The position numbers were made by a program, and so were the translations under genes. Of a DNA stretch of 42,788 bases, positions 8,124 through 15,980 are shown one piece after another. This stretch comes from Bacteroidota bacterium (GTDB lineage: Bacteria; Bacteroidota; Bacteroidia; B-17B0; Aurantibacillaceae), in NCBI GenBank assembly GCA_018267475.1, contig JAFDYI010000008.1, forward strand, positions 1 to 42,788, read 5' to 3'. Numbering within the stretch: position 1 is the first letter of the stretch; each line of letters opens with the position of its first letter. Under the pieces are notes generated by a model. That model was not told the DNA's origin. It saw only the letters and a program-made list of their open reading frames with translations, and did no database searches.

Positions 8124-9029
8124 TTAAATAGCTCTTGGGTGAGCCTGTTTATATGTTTTTTTTAATTTTTCTATGGTGTTGTGCGTATATATTTGTGTAG
8201 CGGCTAAGCTGCTATGCCCTAATAATTTTTTTACAGAAGTAATTTCGGCTCCATTATTAAGCAGGTGCGTAGCAAAGCTATGGCGCAATACATGCGGGCT
8301 TTTTTTGCTAAGCGTGCTTACAGCCGCTAATTCTTTTTTTACTAAAGTATAGATGTAGTGTACACGCACGTTTTTTCCGTTTTGGTGATATAAAAAAGCA
8401 TCTTGAGGCAGCTTGTTTTTTTCTTTTTCTACAATAAAATTTTGCAACAAGGTACTCAATTCTTTTCCAAACGGTATGATGCGCTCTTTATTGCGTTTGC
8501 CCCACACTTTTAGTTCTTGAGTATAAAAATCAATGTTTTTTTGCTGAAGACCTAACAATTCGCTGCGGCGCATGCCGGTTTGGTACAGCAACTCTATAAT
8601 TACTTGTTGCAATAAATAATCATAAAAAGGTAAAGTGCCTGTTTTATCTTTCTCTATTTGTTGCAGCGTGCTCATTTTTTTTTCATCTACAAAAACGGGT
8701 ATTCTTTTCGGTTTTTTGGGCAATAGTAAAGCTTCGGTAGGATTTTTTTCTACAAGACGGTTTTTTAATAAAAACTTGTAGTAGCTTTTTATGGTAGAAA
8801 TTTTTCGATGTACGCTGCCTGCCGATAACTTTTCTGTATTTAGCAAGTAATGTACCCAACTTCTCAAAAAATCGAGCGATACGTTTTTGGGGTTGTGTTC
8901 CTCAAAGTGGGTTTCTATATAGGCAGAAAAATCAGCCAGGTCTTTTTTGTAATTAACGCAGGTGCCCGCCGCATATCTTTTTTCAAAAGTAAGGTGGTTA
9001 ATAAACGATTCTATATGCCAGGCAGTCAT
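8124..9029 (-). CDS. xerC: XerC/XerD-type tyrosine recombinase
   Basis: The 301-residue protein is a core-length tyrosine recombinase. It has an N-terminal SAM-like DNA-binding domain (residues 1-90: FINHLTFEKRYAAGTCVNYK, then SVHRKISTIKSYYKFL) and a catalytic domain. The active-site set is visible: Arg in YQTGMRRSELLGL, Lys in VWGKRNKERIIP, HVLRHSFATHLL, LGHSS, and the nucleophile Tyr in ATQIYTHNT. It probably resolves chromosome dimers at dif. A role as an orphan integrase is unlikely, given its place between rpsU and hpf and the absence of other phage genes. Whether it is functionally XerC or XerD cannot be decided from one gene, so the symbol is tentative. Confidence 0.88.
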   Translation of the reverse strand: MTAWHIESFINHLTFEKRYAAGTCVNYKKDLADFSAYIETHFEEHNPKNVSLDFLRSWVHYLLNTEKLSAGSVHRKISTIKSYYKFLLKNRLVEKNPTEALLLPKKPKRIPVFVDEKKMSTLQQIEKDKTGTLPFYDYLLQQVIIELLYQTGMRRSELLGLQQKNIDFYTQELKVWGKRNKERIIPFGKELSTLLQNFIVEKEKNKLPQDAFLYHQNGKNVRVHYIYTLVKKELAAVSTLSKKSPHVLRHSFATHLLNNGAEITSVKKLLGHSSLAATQIYTHNTIEKLKKTYKQAHPRAI

Positions 9030-9050
9030 AAAAAAAACTCAACTCAGTTA

Positions 9051-9081
9051 CGAAAGTACAAACTTTTCATAACTAAATCAA
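9051..9081 (-). promoter_or_regulatory. Possible internal promoter for recombinase gene and hpf
   Basis: On the minus strand TTG (9079-9081), a 20-nt spacer and TACTTTCG (9051-9058) resemble TTTG-N19-21-TAnnTTTG, with one mismatch in the -7 box. It lies in the 84-nt gap after rpsU and would let the two downstream genes be expressed apart from rpsU. Confidence 0.45.
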
Positions 9082-9101
9082 GTTTTTGAGTATTTTTTGT
9101 A

Positions 9102-9123
9102 AAAAAGGAGGTTTTAATCCTCT
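9102..9123 (-). other. Hairpin with anti-Shine-Dalgarno-like arm over the rpsU stop codon
   Basis: On the minus strand GAGG, the loop ATTAAAA (holding the rpsU stop TAA) and CCTC are followed by C and six T. This is a short, weak terminator or attenuator. The 3' arm with its tail reads ACCTCCTTT, which is identical to the anti-Shine-Dalgarno tail of 16S rRNA. Confidence 0.5.
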
Positions 9124-9311
9124 AACAAACCTTGTTGCAGCTTGTTTTTATATACCGCTTTTATTACTTGTTGGCGGCGGCGTACCGATTTTTTAGTAAA
9201 TTTTTGGCGCTCGCGCAATTCTTTTACTACACCGGTTTTTTCAAACTTCTTTTTAAATTTTTTTAAGGCTTTTTCTACTGTATCGCCTTCTTTTAGTTGT
9301 ACTACTAACAT
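9114..9311 (-). CDS. rpsU: 30S ribosomal protein bS21
   Basis: bS21 sits on the 30S platform near the 3' end of 16S rRNA. In Bacteroidota ribosomes it helps hide the anti-Shine-Dalgarno tail, which explains why these bacteria rarely use Shine-Dalgarno sequences. The 65 residues fit the family: an acidic start (MLVVQLKEGDTVEKALKKFKK), then the basic RERQKFTKKSVRRRQQ helix. The ATG at 9311 is preceded by an A-rich leader of about 25 nt with no Shine-Dalgarno match. The promoter is one of the best in the window. A hairpin covers the stop codon, so rpsU may be made in excess over the two genes that follow. Confidence 0.95.
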   Translation of the reverse strand: MLVVQLKEGDTVEKALKKFKKKFEKTGVVKELRERQKFTKKSVRRRQQVIKAVYKNKLQQGLLED

Positions 9312-9339
9312 TTTTATTTTTTGTATTTTTTTAAGGGCG

Positions 9340-9370
9340 CAAAGATAAGGTATTTTTTCTTACTCCCAAA
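9340..9370 (-). promoter_or_regulatory. rpsU promoter, full consensus
   Basis: On the minus strand TTTG (9367-9370), a spacer of exactly 19 nt and TATCTTTG (9340-9347) match TTTG-N19-TAnnTTTG without a mismatch. Transcription should start near 9335. Confidence 0.8.
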
Positions 9371-9382
9371 TTCTTTTAAAAG

Positions 9383-9419
9383 AAAAAGCCCCGAAATTTT
9401 GTAATAACGGGGCTTTTTT
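9383..9419 (-). terminator. Bidirectional-type terminator behind the small lipoprotein pair
   Basis: AAAAAGCCCCG (9383-9393) and CGGGGCTTTTT (9408-9418) form a perfect 11-bp stem with a 14-nt loop. The sequence has A and T runs on both sides. It ends the two-lipoprotein transcript just upstream of the rpsU promoter. Confidence 0.88.
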
Positions 9420-9442
9420 CATCAACTAACTACACAAACAAA

Positions 9443-9715
9443 TTATTTTTTGCCTTTTTTGCCTTTAGCTTCTTCTTCTTTTTTCAAAGAATCTGCTTTT
9501 GCAACTTGTGCAAGAGAATCCGCTTTTGCAGCTTCAGCAGCAGCCATTTTAGCAGCTTCTTCTGCTTTTGCAATAGAATCAGCTTGAGCCACAGCAGCGA
9601 TAGAATCAGCTTTTGCTTTTTCAGCAGCTTCAACTTCTGCTTTGCTAGGACCGCAAGCAACTAACGAAGTAGCTACGAAAGCAGCTACAGCAACGATTGA
9701 GATGGTTTTTTTCAT
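9443..9715 (-). CDS. Small Ala/Lys/Glu-rich lipoprotein
   Basis: The 90-residue product has a lipoprotein signal peptide (lipobox LVAC, Cys21). The mature part is low-complexity helix made of AD-S-(I/L)-A, AEAAK and similar repeats, and ends in a Lys-rich tail (KGKKGKK). The regular pattern suggests one long coiled coil standing up from a membrane, and the tail could touch peptidoglycan or DNA. I know no family function; Lpp-like spacer roles are only a guess. It shares CGPS directly behind the lipidated Cys and the K-A-D-S-type repeats with the gene immediately upstream (24 nt apart), so the two look like diverged tandem copies in one operon. Confidence 0.7.
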   Translation of the reverse strand: MKKTISIVAVAAFVATSLVACGPSKAEVEAAEKAKADSIAAVAQADSIAKAEEAAKMAAAEAAKADSLAQVAKADSLKKEEEAKGKKGKK

Positions 9716-9739
9716 GGTTTTTGTTTTTTTTTGTTTTGG

Positions 9740-9970
9740 TTATTTATTTGATTTACTTTTTTCTCCCATTTTTACAAGCGAATCTTCTCCGCCGTTCTTT
9801 TTTAAGCTATCCATTTGCGAAGCAATATCTTGTTTAATGCTGTTTTTAGTAGAATCTGCTTCTATTTTAAGGCGCTCTTCCTCCGCTTTGCGTGCCTCCT
9901 CAGAGGGGCCGCAAGAGCAAAAAGTGCCAGCTACCATTAAAAAACCTGCTATTAAACCTACTTTTGTCAT
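9740..9970 (-). CDS. Small charged lipoprotein, paralogue of the following gene
   Basis: The 76-residue product has a signal peptide with lipobox FCSC (Cys20), followed by GPSEEARKAEEERLKIEADSTKNS, broken here at the lipobox only for description; the first mature residues are CGPSEEARKAEEER. The mature part is a charged helix, probably a coiled coil. I place the start at the ATG at 9970; the TTG just before it adds one residue and is not needed. It is the first gene of a two-gene operon with a similar lipoprotein and ends in the same strong terminator. No function can be assigned. Confidence 0.65.
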   Translation of the reverse strand: MTKVGLIAGFLMVAGTFCSCGPSEEARKAEEERLKIEADSTKNSIKQDIASQMDSLKKNGGEDSLVKMGEKSKSNK

Positions 9971-10146
9971 CAAACATTTTATGTTTTACGTGCATTTATA
10001 CCGTTTAACAAAAAAAGTAACCTAAAAAAATAAAAAAAAATACTTTTTAAACATAAAAAACTGATTACCAGAAACATAATTTTAATTACTTATTTTCACA
10101 CAAATGTTAAAAAGCAAAATATTTTAATAAAAAACATTCAAAAGAG

Positions 10147-10154
10147 TACTTTTG
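10147..10154 (+). promoter_or_regulatory. -7 promoter box of mutY, four bases before the ATG
   Basis: TACTTTTG matches TAnnTTTG exactly. Only GCGC separates it from the mutY ATG at 10159, so transcription should begin at or within a base of the start codon and the mRNA would be leaderless. Confidence 0.65.
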
Positions 10155-10158
10155 GCGC

Positions 10159-11214
10159 ATGAATAGCCAACTGTTGCTAAAATGGTATGAAGAAAACAAA
10201 CGCGATTTACCTTGGCGCGGGATAAACGACCCTTACAAAATATGGATTTCGGAGGTTATTTTACAACAAACACGTGTAGCACAAGGCATGCCGTACTACC
10301 TCGCTTTTGTGCAAGAGTTCCCTACCGTATTTGACTTAGCCAAAGCAACAGAACAAAAAGTGCTAAAACTTTGGGAGGGCTTGGGCTATTACTCGCGGGC
10401 ACTCCATTTGCTTAGCACAGCCAAAACAGTAGTAAAAAAATATAAAGGCGTTTTTCCGGAAGATTTTGACGAGCTACGCAAACTAAAGGGCGTAGGCGAT
10501 TACACGGCTGCGGCCATAGCTTCTTTCTGCTTTAATAAACCGGTGGCGGTGGTTGATGGCAACGTGTACCGGGTTTTGGCGCGTTTATTTGCCATCAGTA
10601 CACCTATCAACTCCCTAAAAGGAAAAAAAGAATTTGCTGCCCTTGCTCAACAACTGTTAGATAAAAAAAATGCCGGCACCTACAACCAAGCCATTATGGA
10701 GTTTGGCGCTTTATACTGCACGCCGGCGCTACCCGACTGCCCTGCCTGTATTTTTTACAACGTATGCCAAAGCGGCCCGGCTAACACAGCCTTAGAGTAT
10801 CCTCAAAAAAATGGAGGAAAGAAAAATACCGTTCGCTATTTTGAATACTTTATACTGTTGCAAGACGACCATACCTTTGTAGAAAAGCGAACCAAAAAAG
10901 ATATATGGAAAAATTTATACCAATTTCCCCTGCTTGAGTACAATCAAAAACCCGAATCGATGGTACTGTTTAAAGACCTCAATACCAAAATTTTACACAA
11001 AAAAGACAGCCATTTTAAAGTGATAAAACGCAGCGCCTACAAAAAACACAAACTTTCTCATCAAACTATTTTTGCCCGTTTTACCTATATGAGGATACCC
11101 GGCACCATCGTATTACAATATAAACACGTACGCCTAAACGACCTGCATCAAAATCCCTTTCCGGTACTTATAGCCAACGAAATAAAAACGATGGACGACC
11201 GTTTAAAAAAGTAA
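10159..11214 (+). CDS. mutY: A/G-specific adenine glycosylase MutY
   Basis: MutY removes adenine mispaired with 8-oxoguanine. The 351-residue protein starts with the LPWRGINDPYKIWISEVILQQTRV block (given here in parts: LPWRG at 17-21 and SEVILQQTRV near 30-39). It has the helix-hairpin-helix LKGVGDYTAAAI with the catalytic Asp in VVDGNVYRVLAR. The iron-sulfur cluster loop is C-x6-C-x2-C-x5-C (from CTPALPDC to NVC, around 184-200). The C-terminal third (from about 225) is the NUDIX-like domain that recognises 8-oxoguanine. The ATG is fixed by homology and lies 4 nt after a -7 box. Confidence 0.95.
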   Translation: MNSQLLLKWYEENKRDLPWRGINDPYKIWISEVILQQTRVAQGMPYYLAFVQEFPTVFDLAKATEQKVLKLWEGLGYYSRALHLLSTAKTVVKKYKGVFPEDFDELRKLKGVGDYTAAAIASFCFNKPVAVVDGNVYRVLARLFAISTPINSLKGKKEFAALAQQLLDKKNAGTYNQAIMEFGALYCTPALPDCPACIFYNVCQSGPANTALEYPQKNGGKKNTVRYFEYFILLQDDHTFVEKRTKKDIWKNLYQFPLLEYNQKPESMVLFKDLNTKILHKKDSHFKVIKRSAYKKHKLSHQTIFARFTYMRIPGTIVLQYKHVRLNDLHQNPFPVLIANEIKTMDDRLKK

Positions 11215-11238
11215 TTTTTTCTTTCTAAGAAAAATGTG

Positions 11239-11246
11239 TATATTCG
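11239..11246 (+). promoter_or_regulatory. Possible -7 box of the first adhesin operon
   Basis: TATATTCG differs from TAnnTTTG at one base and lies 42 nt upstream of the ATG at 11289. No good -33 element is visible, so this is a weak call. Confidence 0.35.
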
Positions 11247-11288
11247 TGGTTTGAATTTTTTAAGTATTAAAGATATATCACGCCATAT

Positions 11289-14200
11289 ATGAAGAAGATT
11301 TACGCCCTTTTCCTATTGTACTTATGTACACATGCCCTGCAAGCTCAAACCGTTTTTTGGGCAGAAACTTTTAGCGTAGGCACCAGTTGCCCGGGCAATC
11401 AAGGCACCTTGGCCAACGGCTTTGTAAGCAGCAACGGCACCTGGGCTACCTCTGCCACCGGAGTAAACAATGCCTTTGCCAACACATGGTACGTAAGTCA
11501 AACCGAGGCCGGACAAACCCCAACCTCTTGTGGGCAACGCTGTATAGACAACAACCCCACCCTTACCAACCGCACCCTGCACATAGGCAACGTACCCGGC
11601 TCGCCCAACGCGGCCGCTTTTTGCCCTACCGGCGATTGCGGTGCCCGATACGATTTTGGAGTAGGCACCAATAAAGTAACTACCCATTTGCGTGCCGAAT
11701 CGCCCGCCATTAGCTGCTTAGCAAAATCAGGTATTACTTTGCAATTTGATTATATAACCCGTCGCTATCCCGGCGACTCGCTTACTGTTTGGTATTTTGA
11801 CGGAGCTTTATGGAGTACCCTAATGGTACCTGCCGCCACCCCCACATGCGCCGGCGCTATAGCCGGTGATACCAGCGGCACTTGGACCACTCAAGCGGCC
11901 ATTACCTTACCCGCCTCGGCCAACAACAACGCGCAAGTAAAAATAGGTTTTGAGTGGGCGAACAACGATGATGGAAAAGGAGGTAACCCCTCGGTAGCTA
12001 TTGACAACATTAAACTATCTGCCACCACCTTAGGCGGAGGCCCCTCTACCCTTACCGTTACCATCGTTCCACCCGATACGGTAAGCGCTACCCCTCTTTA
12101 TTGCACCAACACACCTTATCATTTTACCGGAAAAGCCAACCCGGGCCCTATTCTTTTTTATCAATGGAAAAGCTATCCTGCCCCCCCGCAAGTATTGTTT
12201 AACCCCAACCCTCCTTTTCAAAACGGAGTAGATATCAGTTTTACCCTACCGGGCACTTACACGCTTGTGTTAGTAGCTAACAGCCAATTTAATGGCTTAG
12301 ACTCTACCCAATTAGTACTAACGGTAAAACCTACCCCCACTATTACCGCCTCGCCACTAAACGCCATGGTGTGTTTAAACGGAACAGGCACCAACCTTTA
12401 TGTAACCGGAGCCGGTACCGGCGGCACTTACACCTGGACAACATCTGGCGCTACCCTGCCTCCCACCTATTTTCCTACCGATCCTAACGCCGATAGTGTA
12501 AACGTAAACCCGGTGCCCGCACCCAACACATGGGCTACTTACACCGTAGTAGGAACCAGCACCGTAGGCTGTGTATCGGCACCTGTAGCCGTAACCGTAA
12601 CGATTGCCCCCGCTCCTACCCCTCAATATATATTAGCCCCGGATAGCGTGTGCAGCGGCTCCTTTGTTATTATGAGTGTAGCCGGTATGCCCGTTACCAC
12701 TACCTACACCTGGTCGGCCCCCGCCGCCGGAGGCTTAGGCACCAACTCGGGCTCATCAGCTCAGGCAACCCCCATATATTCAGGCATGACCGATACTACT
12801 TTTACTTACTATTCTCAAATAAATGTGCCGGGTTGTCCCTCCTATTCTTTACATCCGGTAAACGTAGTAGTACAACCTACGCCTAAAGTAAAATTACTGT
12901 CTGACACGGTAGATAATTGCAACAATATGGGAGCGCTTCTATCCACTACCTGCACGCCCTCCGGAGTGGCTACTTATAGCTGGACCCCTAATTACCACCT
13001 ATCAAGCACAACAGGAAGTACCGTAACGGCTACCCCTACCGTGCCTACCAAGTATTATGTAACGGCCACTCTAAACGGCTGTATCAGCAAGAAAGATTCC
13101 GTTTTAGTTCGCGTAGGCGATACGGTGAATGCTGCCATATCCAGCGAAAATCAAGTTATTTGCTCCGGACAAAAAAACCAATTCATAGGCTTCCCGCAAA
13201 ACGGCCCTCTCAACCATTCTTACACCTACCAATGGCAGCCCAGTGTTAGCATCATATCTACCAGTATAGGGGGCGACACCATAGAAACGCAACCCATTAT
13301 GCCTTCTTCAGGTACGGGCGTTATATACACCCTTACAGTGCGAGGCACTTGCGTAAAACACAATATAGCTACCTATCAATTATACATAAATAATTGTACT
13401 CCTCCTAACCCCTCGTTTACCGCTAGCAGCCATACGATATGCCGTCAGCACTGCATCATATACAGAGACTCTACCCAATACACGAGTACCAAGCCCTTGC
13501 AGTACAAATGGATTTTTGTAGGAGGCTCTATAAATCCGGTTACAGGCGGTACGGTAAGTGGCGACACCTTATTTTACAACTTAAACCACAACAACCCCTT
13601 GCCCCCAGTAAAAGTGTGTTACCCTATAACCAGCTATGGAAACACCCACGGCTCTACCGTTAGCAACAACTTCCCCGTAATAGAAATGGTAACCAGTGGC
13701 AGCTACTCGGCTACAGCAATAGACAGTGTTAATGTAATGAAAGCGCCTGTGGCCAACGCAGGTACCAGCCAAACGGTGCAAGAAGGAACTCCCATCACCC
13801 TTAGCGGCTCTGCCAGCCAAGGAAGTGCCAACAACGGCTACGGACAAATAACCTCATACCAATGGGCGCAATCCGATTCGTGTTTAATATCTTGCTACTC
13901 TTGCATGAACACCGTAGTAACCCCCACCACCACTACTAACTACACCCTTACCGTAATGGATAACAACGGCTGTGCCAGCCAGGCAGTAGTAACGGTATAT
14001 GTAGATGTAGTTTGCATGAGTGTATTTATAGCCAATGCTTTTTCACCTAACGGAGATGGGCTGAACGACGTGCTGCACGTAAAAAGCAATTGCGGCATGA
14101 CGAGTATGGCTTTTAGAATATACGACCGCTGGGGTGAAAAAGTTTTTGAAAGTGCTGATTTGAATTACGGCTGGGACGGCACCTATAAAGGCAAGCCTGT

Positions 14201-14291
14201 AGATAGCGGCGTATTTATATACACCTTAGATGGCTTTTTAAGCAACGGAAACGAAGTAAAGAAAAAAGGAAACGTAACTTTAATGAGATAG
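11289..14291 (+). CDS. Large secreted adhesin-like protein with T9SS type B sorting domain
   Basis: The 1000-residue protein has a signal peptide (ending LQAQ, residue 19). Residues about 22-245 form a Cys-containing jelly-roll-like domain with a closing SVAIDNIKL strand, similar to MAM or concanavalin-like modules. Several Ig-like/PKD-like repeats follow (for example GSYTWTTSG-type strands, SYQWAQSD, and Thr/Pro-rich linkers), up to about 905. The last 85 residues are the type B C-terminal domain of the T9SS: NAFSPNGDGLNDVLHV, YDRWGEKVFES, GWDGTYKGKPVDSG and GNVTLMR. Proteins of this type, such as SprB, move over or stay on the cell surface in gliding Bacteroidota. A PorP/SprF gene follows 27 nt later, which suggests a dedicated export partner. 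The ligand is unknown. Confidence 0.88.
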   Translation: MKKIYALFLLYLCTHALQAQTVFWAETFSVGTSCPGNQGTLANGFVSSNGTWATSATGVNNAFANTWYVSQTEAGQTPTSCGQRCIDNNPTLTNRTLHIGNVPGSPNAAAFCPTGDCGARYDFGVGTNKVTTHLRAESPAISCLAKSGITLQFDYITRRYPGDSLTVWYFDGALWSTLMVPAATPTCAGAIAGDTSGTWTTQAAITLPASANNNAQVKIGFEWANNDDGKGGNPSVAIDNIKLSATTLGGGPSTLTVTIVPPDTVSATPLYCTNTPYHFTGKANPGPILFYQWKSYPAPPQVLFNPNPPFQNGVDISFTLPGTYTLVLVANSQFNGLDSTQLVLTVKPTPTITASPLNAMVCLNGTGTNLYVTGAGTGGTYTWTTSGATLPPTYFPTDPNADSVNVNPVPAPNTWATYTVVGTSTVGCVSAPVAVTVTIAPAPTPQYILAPDSVCSGSFVIMSVAGMPVTTTYTWSAPAAGGLGTNSGSSAQATPIYSGMTDTTFTYYSQINVPGCPSYSLHPVNVVVQPTPKVKLLSDTVDNCNNMGALLSTTCTPSGVATYSWTPNYHLSSTTGSTVTATPTVPTKYYVTATLNGCISKKDSVLVRVGDTVNAAISSENQVICSGQKNQFIGFPQNGPLNHSYTYQWQPSVSIISTSIGGDTIETQPIMPSSGTGVIYTLTVRGTCVKHNIATYQLYINNCTPPNPSFTASSHTICRQHCIIYRDSTQYTSTKPLQYKWIFVGGSINPVTGGTVSGDTLFYNLNHNNPLPPVKVCYPITSYGNTHGSTVSNNFPVIEMVTSGSYSATAIDSVNVMKAPVANAGTSQTVQEGTPITLSGSASQGSANNGYGQITSYQWAQSDSCLISCYSCMNTVVTPTTTTNYTLTVMDNNGCASQAVVTVYVDVVCMSVFIANAFSPNGDGLNDVLHVKSNCGMTSMAFRIYDRWGEKVFESADLNYGWDGTYKGKPVDSGVFIYTLDGFLSNGNEVKKKGNVTLMR

Positions 14292-14318
14292 TTTAAAACA
14301 AAGCAGACACCTCTTTAT

Positions 14319-15380
14319 ATGAAGAAAAAAATACGCATAGCCATACTGTTTTTGCTGACGATACAAGCCACCTACGTGCTGGCTCAGGATCCTCACTATT
14401 CGCAATATACCGAAACCCCCGTAAACGTAAACCCCGCCCTGTGTGGGGTAGCTTACGATGTGCGCGTAATTGCCAACTACCGAAGCCAATGGCAAAGTGT
14501 AGCAGGGCAGGCCTACAAAACATACGGACTTACCGGCGAGTTTGCCATTAAGCACAAAAAAACAAAAGGGGCTTACCTTACAGCCGGTTTCAATGCCTAT
14601 CAAGACCAAGCCGGTGTAGGTAATTACACCAACTTACACATTGGGGCTATCTTAGGCGTAGTGGTGCGCACAGGTGCTTCCGGACGTCTATCGTTTGGGG
14701 CAACGGGTTCTTTTGACCAGCGCCGAGTAAACGCCACTAATTTTCAGTGGGAAAACCAATATAATGGATTGCAGTACGATCCCTCCCTGGCCGGCGAAAA
14801 CATACCCGCCACACAAATAAACTACGCCGATTTTGGTGCAGGCGTAAACTATCATTACAGCAAAAGCAATCGTTATATAAGTTCAAATGATGGACATCGT
14901 TTCGATATAGGTTTTTCGGTATTTCATGTGAACACCCCCATGATTTCTTTTTACAACACGGCCGAAAAGCAATACATGAAATTTAGTGGAAATGCTAGTT
15001 TTACCATCGCCTTACCTCAAATAAAATCAAACCTAATACCCAGTATTTTGTTTATGTCGCAAGGTACTATGATGGAATGGAACATCGGCTTTATGTATAA
15101 ATTTATTTTATCAGAAGCCTCGTTGCGTACCAGTATGAACAAACCCATGGCAATAGCCGCCGGTATGTACTACCGCACCGGCGACTCCTTTATTCCACAG
15201 ATACTTTTTGAATGGGATAAATATGCGGTAGGCGTAAGCTACGATGTTAATACCTCTTCACTTTCTTCGTACAGCAGTTTGCGTGGAGGCTTAGAAATTA
15301 TGCTTCGCTTTAACTGGAACCCGGGTTATGGAAAAAATACTGGATTAAACACAAAACCAAAAGCCACACCATCGTTTTAA
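14319..15380 (+). CDS. PorP/SprF family type IX secretion membrane protein
   Basis: The 353-residue protein has a signal peptide ending LAQ, then the family hallmark DPHYSQYTETPVNVNPALCG (residues 24-43) and VIANYRSQWQSV. The rest alternates like an outer-membrane beta-barrel (SFGATGSFDQRR, FDIGFSVFHVN, PMAIAAGMYYRTGDSFIPQ). In Flavobacterium, SprF-like proteins are needed to export and attach the type B protein encoded next to them. The gene sits directly behind such a gene, in the same operon, so I infer that it serves the 1000-residue adhesin. It shares the family signature with the copy at 24336. Confidence 0.92.
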   Translation: MKKKIRIAILFLLTIQATYVLAQDPHYSQYTETPVNVNPALCGVAYDVRVIANYRSQWQSVAGQAYKTYGLTGEFAIKHKKTKGAYLTAGFNAYQDQAGVGNYTNLHIGAILGVVVRTGASGRLSFGATGSFDQRRVNATNFQWENQYNGLQYDPSLAGENIPATQINYADFGAGVNYHYSKSNRYISSNDGHRFDIGFSVFHVNTPMISFYNTAEKQYMKFSGNASFTIALPQIKSNLIPSILFMSQGTMMEWNIGFMYKFILSEASLRTSMNKPMAIAAGMYYRTGDSFIPQILFEWDKYAVGVSYDVNTSSLSSYSSLRGGLEIMLRFNWNPGYGKNTGLNTKPKATPSF

Positions 15381-15389
15381 TTAAATTGA

Positions 15390-15397
15390 TACTTTTG
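15390..15397 (+). promoter_or_regulatory. -7 promoter box of the DUF5606 gene
   Basis: TACTTTTG matches TAnnTTTG exactly and ends 14 nt before the ATG at 15412, giving a leader of about 10 nt. Confidence 0.6.
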
Positions 15398-15411
15398 CAA
15401 AAAATAATGAT

Positions 15412-15951
15412 ATGAATTTAGAAGGAATTATCTCTATCGGCGGAATGCCCGGCTTATATAAAGCTGTAGGTCAGATGAAAAATGGCGTAATAGCCGAATC
15501 GTTAAGCGATAAAAAACGTACGCCCGTTTACTCGCACCAACAAATATCCTCGTTGGAAGATATCAGCATGTTTACCACAGGTGATAATAAAGCTATAAGC
15601 GATATTATGAAAAGCATTTATGAAAAAGAAAAAGGCGGTGCTTGCATCGATCATAAAGCAGATGAAAAAGAAATTATAGCCTATTTTGCCTCCATACTAC
15701 CCGATTACGATAAAGAACGGGTACACCCCTCCAATATGCGCAAGCTCTTTAACTGGTACAACATATTGCATAAAACAGAAAATTTAAAATTAAAAGAGCT
15801 ATCGGATAAGAAAGAAGAAAAAACAAAAACATCTTCCGACGAAAAAGCAAAAACGCACACCCCCAAACAACACAAACCCGATACAGCTAAAGTAGCTGTA
15901 AGTAAAGGAGTGAAAAAAACAACCGGAGTAAGAAAAACCGGAACTGCTTAA
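15412..15951 (+). CDS. DUF5606 domain protein
   Basis: The 179-residue cytoplasmic protein belongs to a family conserved in Bacteroidota but of unknown function. The N-terminal 125 residues carry the family features: LEGIISIGGMPGLYKAV (3-19), ESLSDKKRTPVYSHQQIS, and the helical stretch VHPSNMRKLFNWYNIL (around 107-122). The C-terminal 50 residues are Lys/Thr/Glu-rich and probably disordered. The N-terminal beta domain resembles small RNA- or nucleotide-binding barrels, but I would not assign a role on that basis. It has its own promoter and is convergent with ribBA, 29 nt away. Confidence 0.85.
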   Translation: MNLEGIISIGGMPGLYKAVGQMKNGVIAESLSDKKRTPVYSHQQISSLEDISMFTTGDNKAISDIMKSIYEKEKGGACIDHKADEKEIIAYFASILPDYDKERVHPSNMRKLFNWYNILHKTENLKLKELSDKKEEKTKTSSDEKAKTHTPKQHKPDTAKVAVSKGVKKTTGVRKTGTA

Positions 15952-15980
15952 ACAAGCATAAAAAAACGAATATAAGGGTA

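Noticed and set aside
8124-9029. Integrase of a prophage or integron
   Set aside because: The gene lies in the rpsU-hpf housekeeping operon and no phage genes or attachment repeats are near.
11322-14609. Several long antisense frames against the adhesin gene
   Set aside because: They arise from Thr/Gly/Pro-rich codon bias on the plus strand. The plus-strand gene has a signal peptide and a sorting domain.
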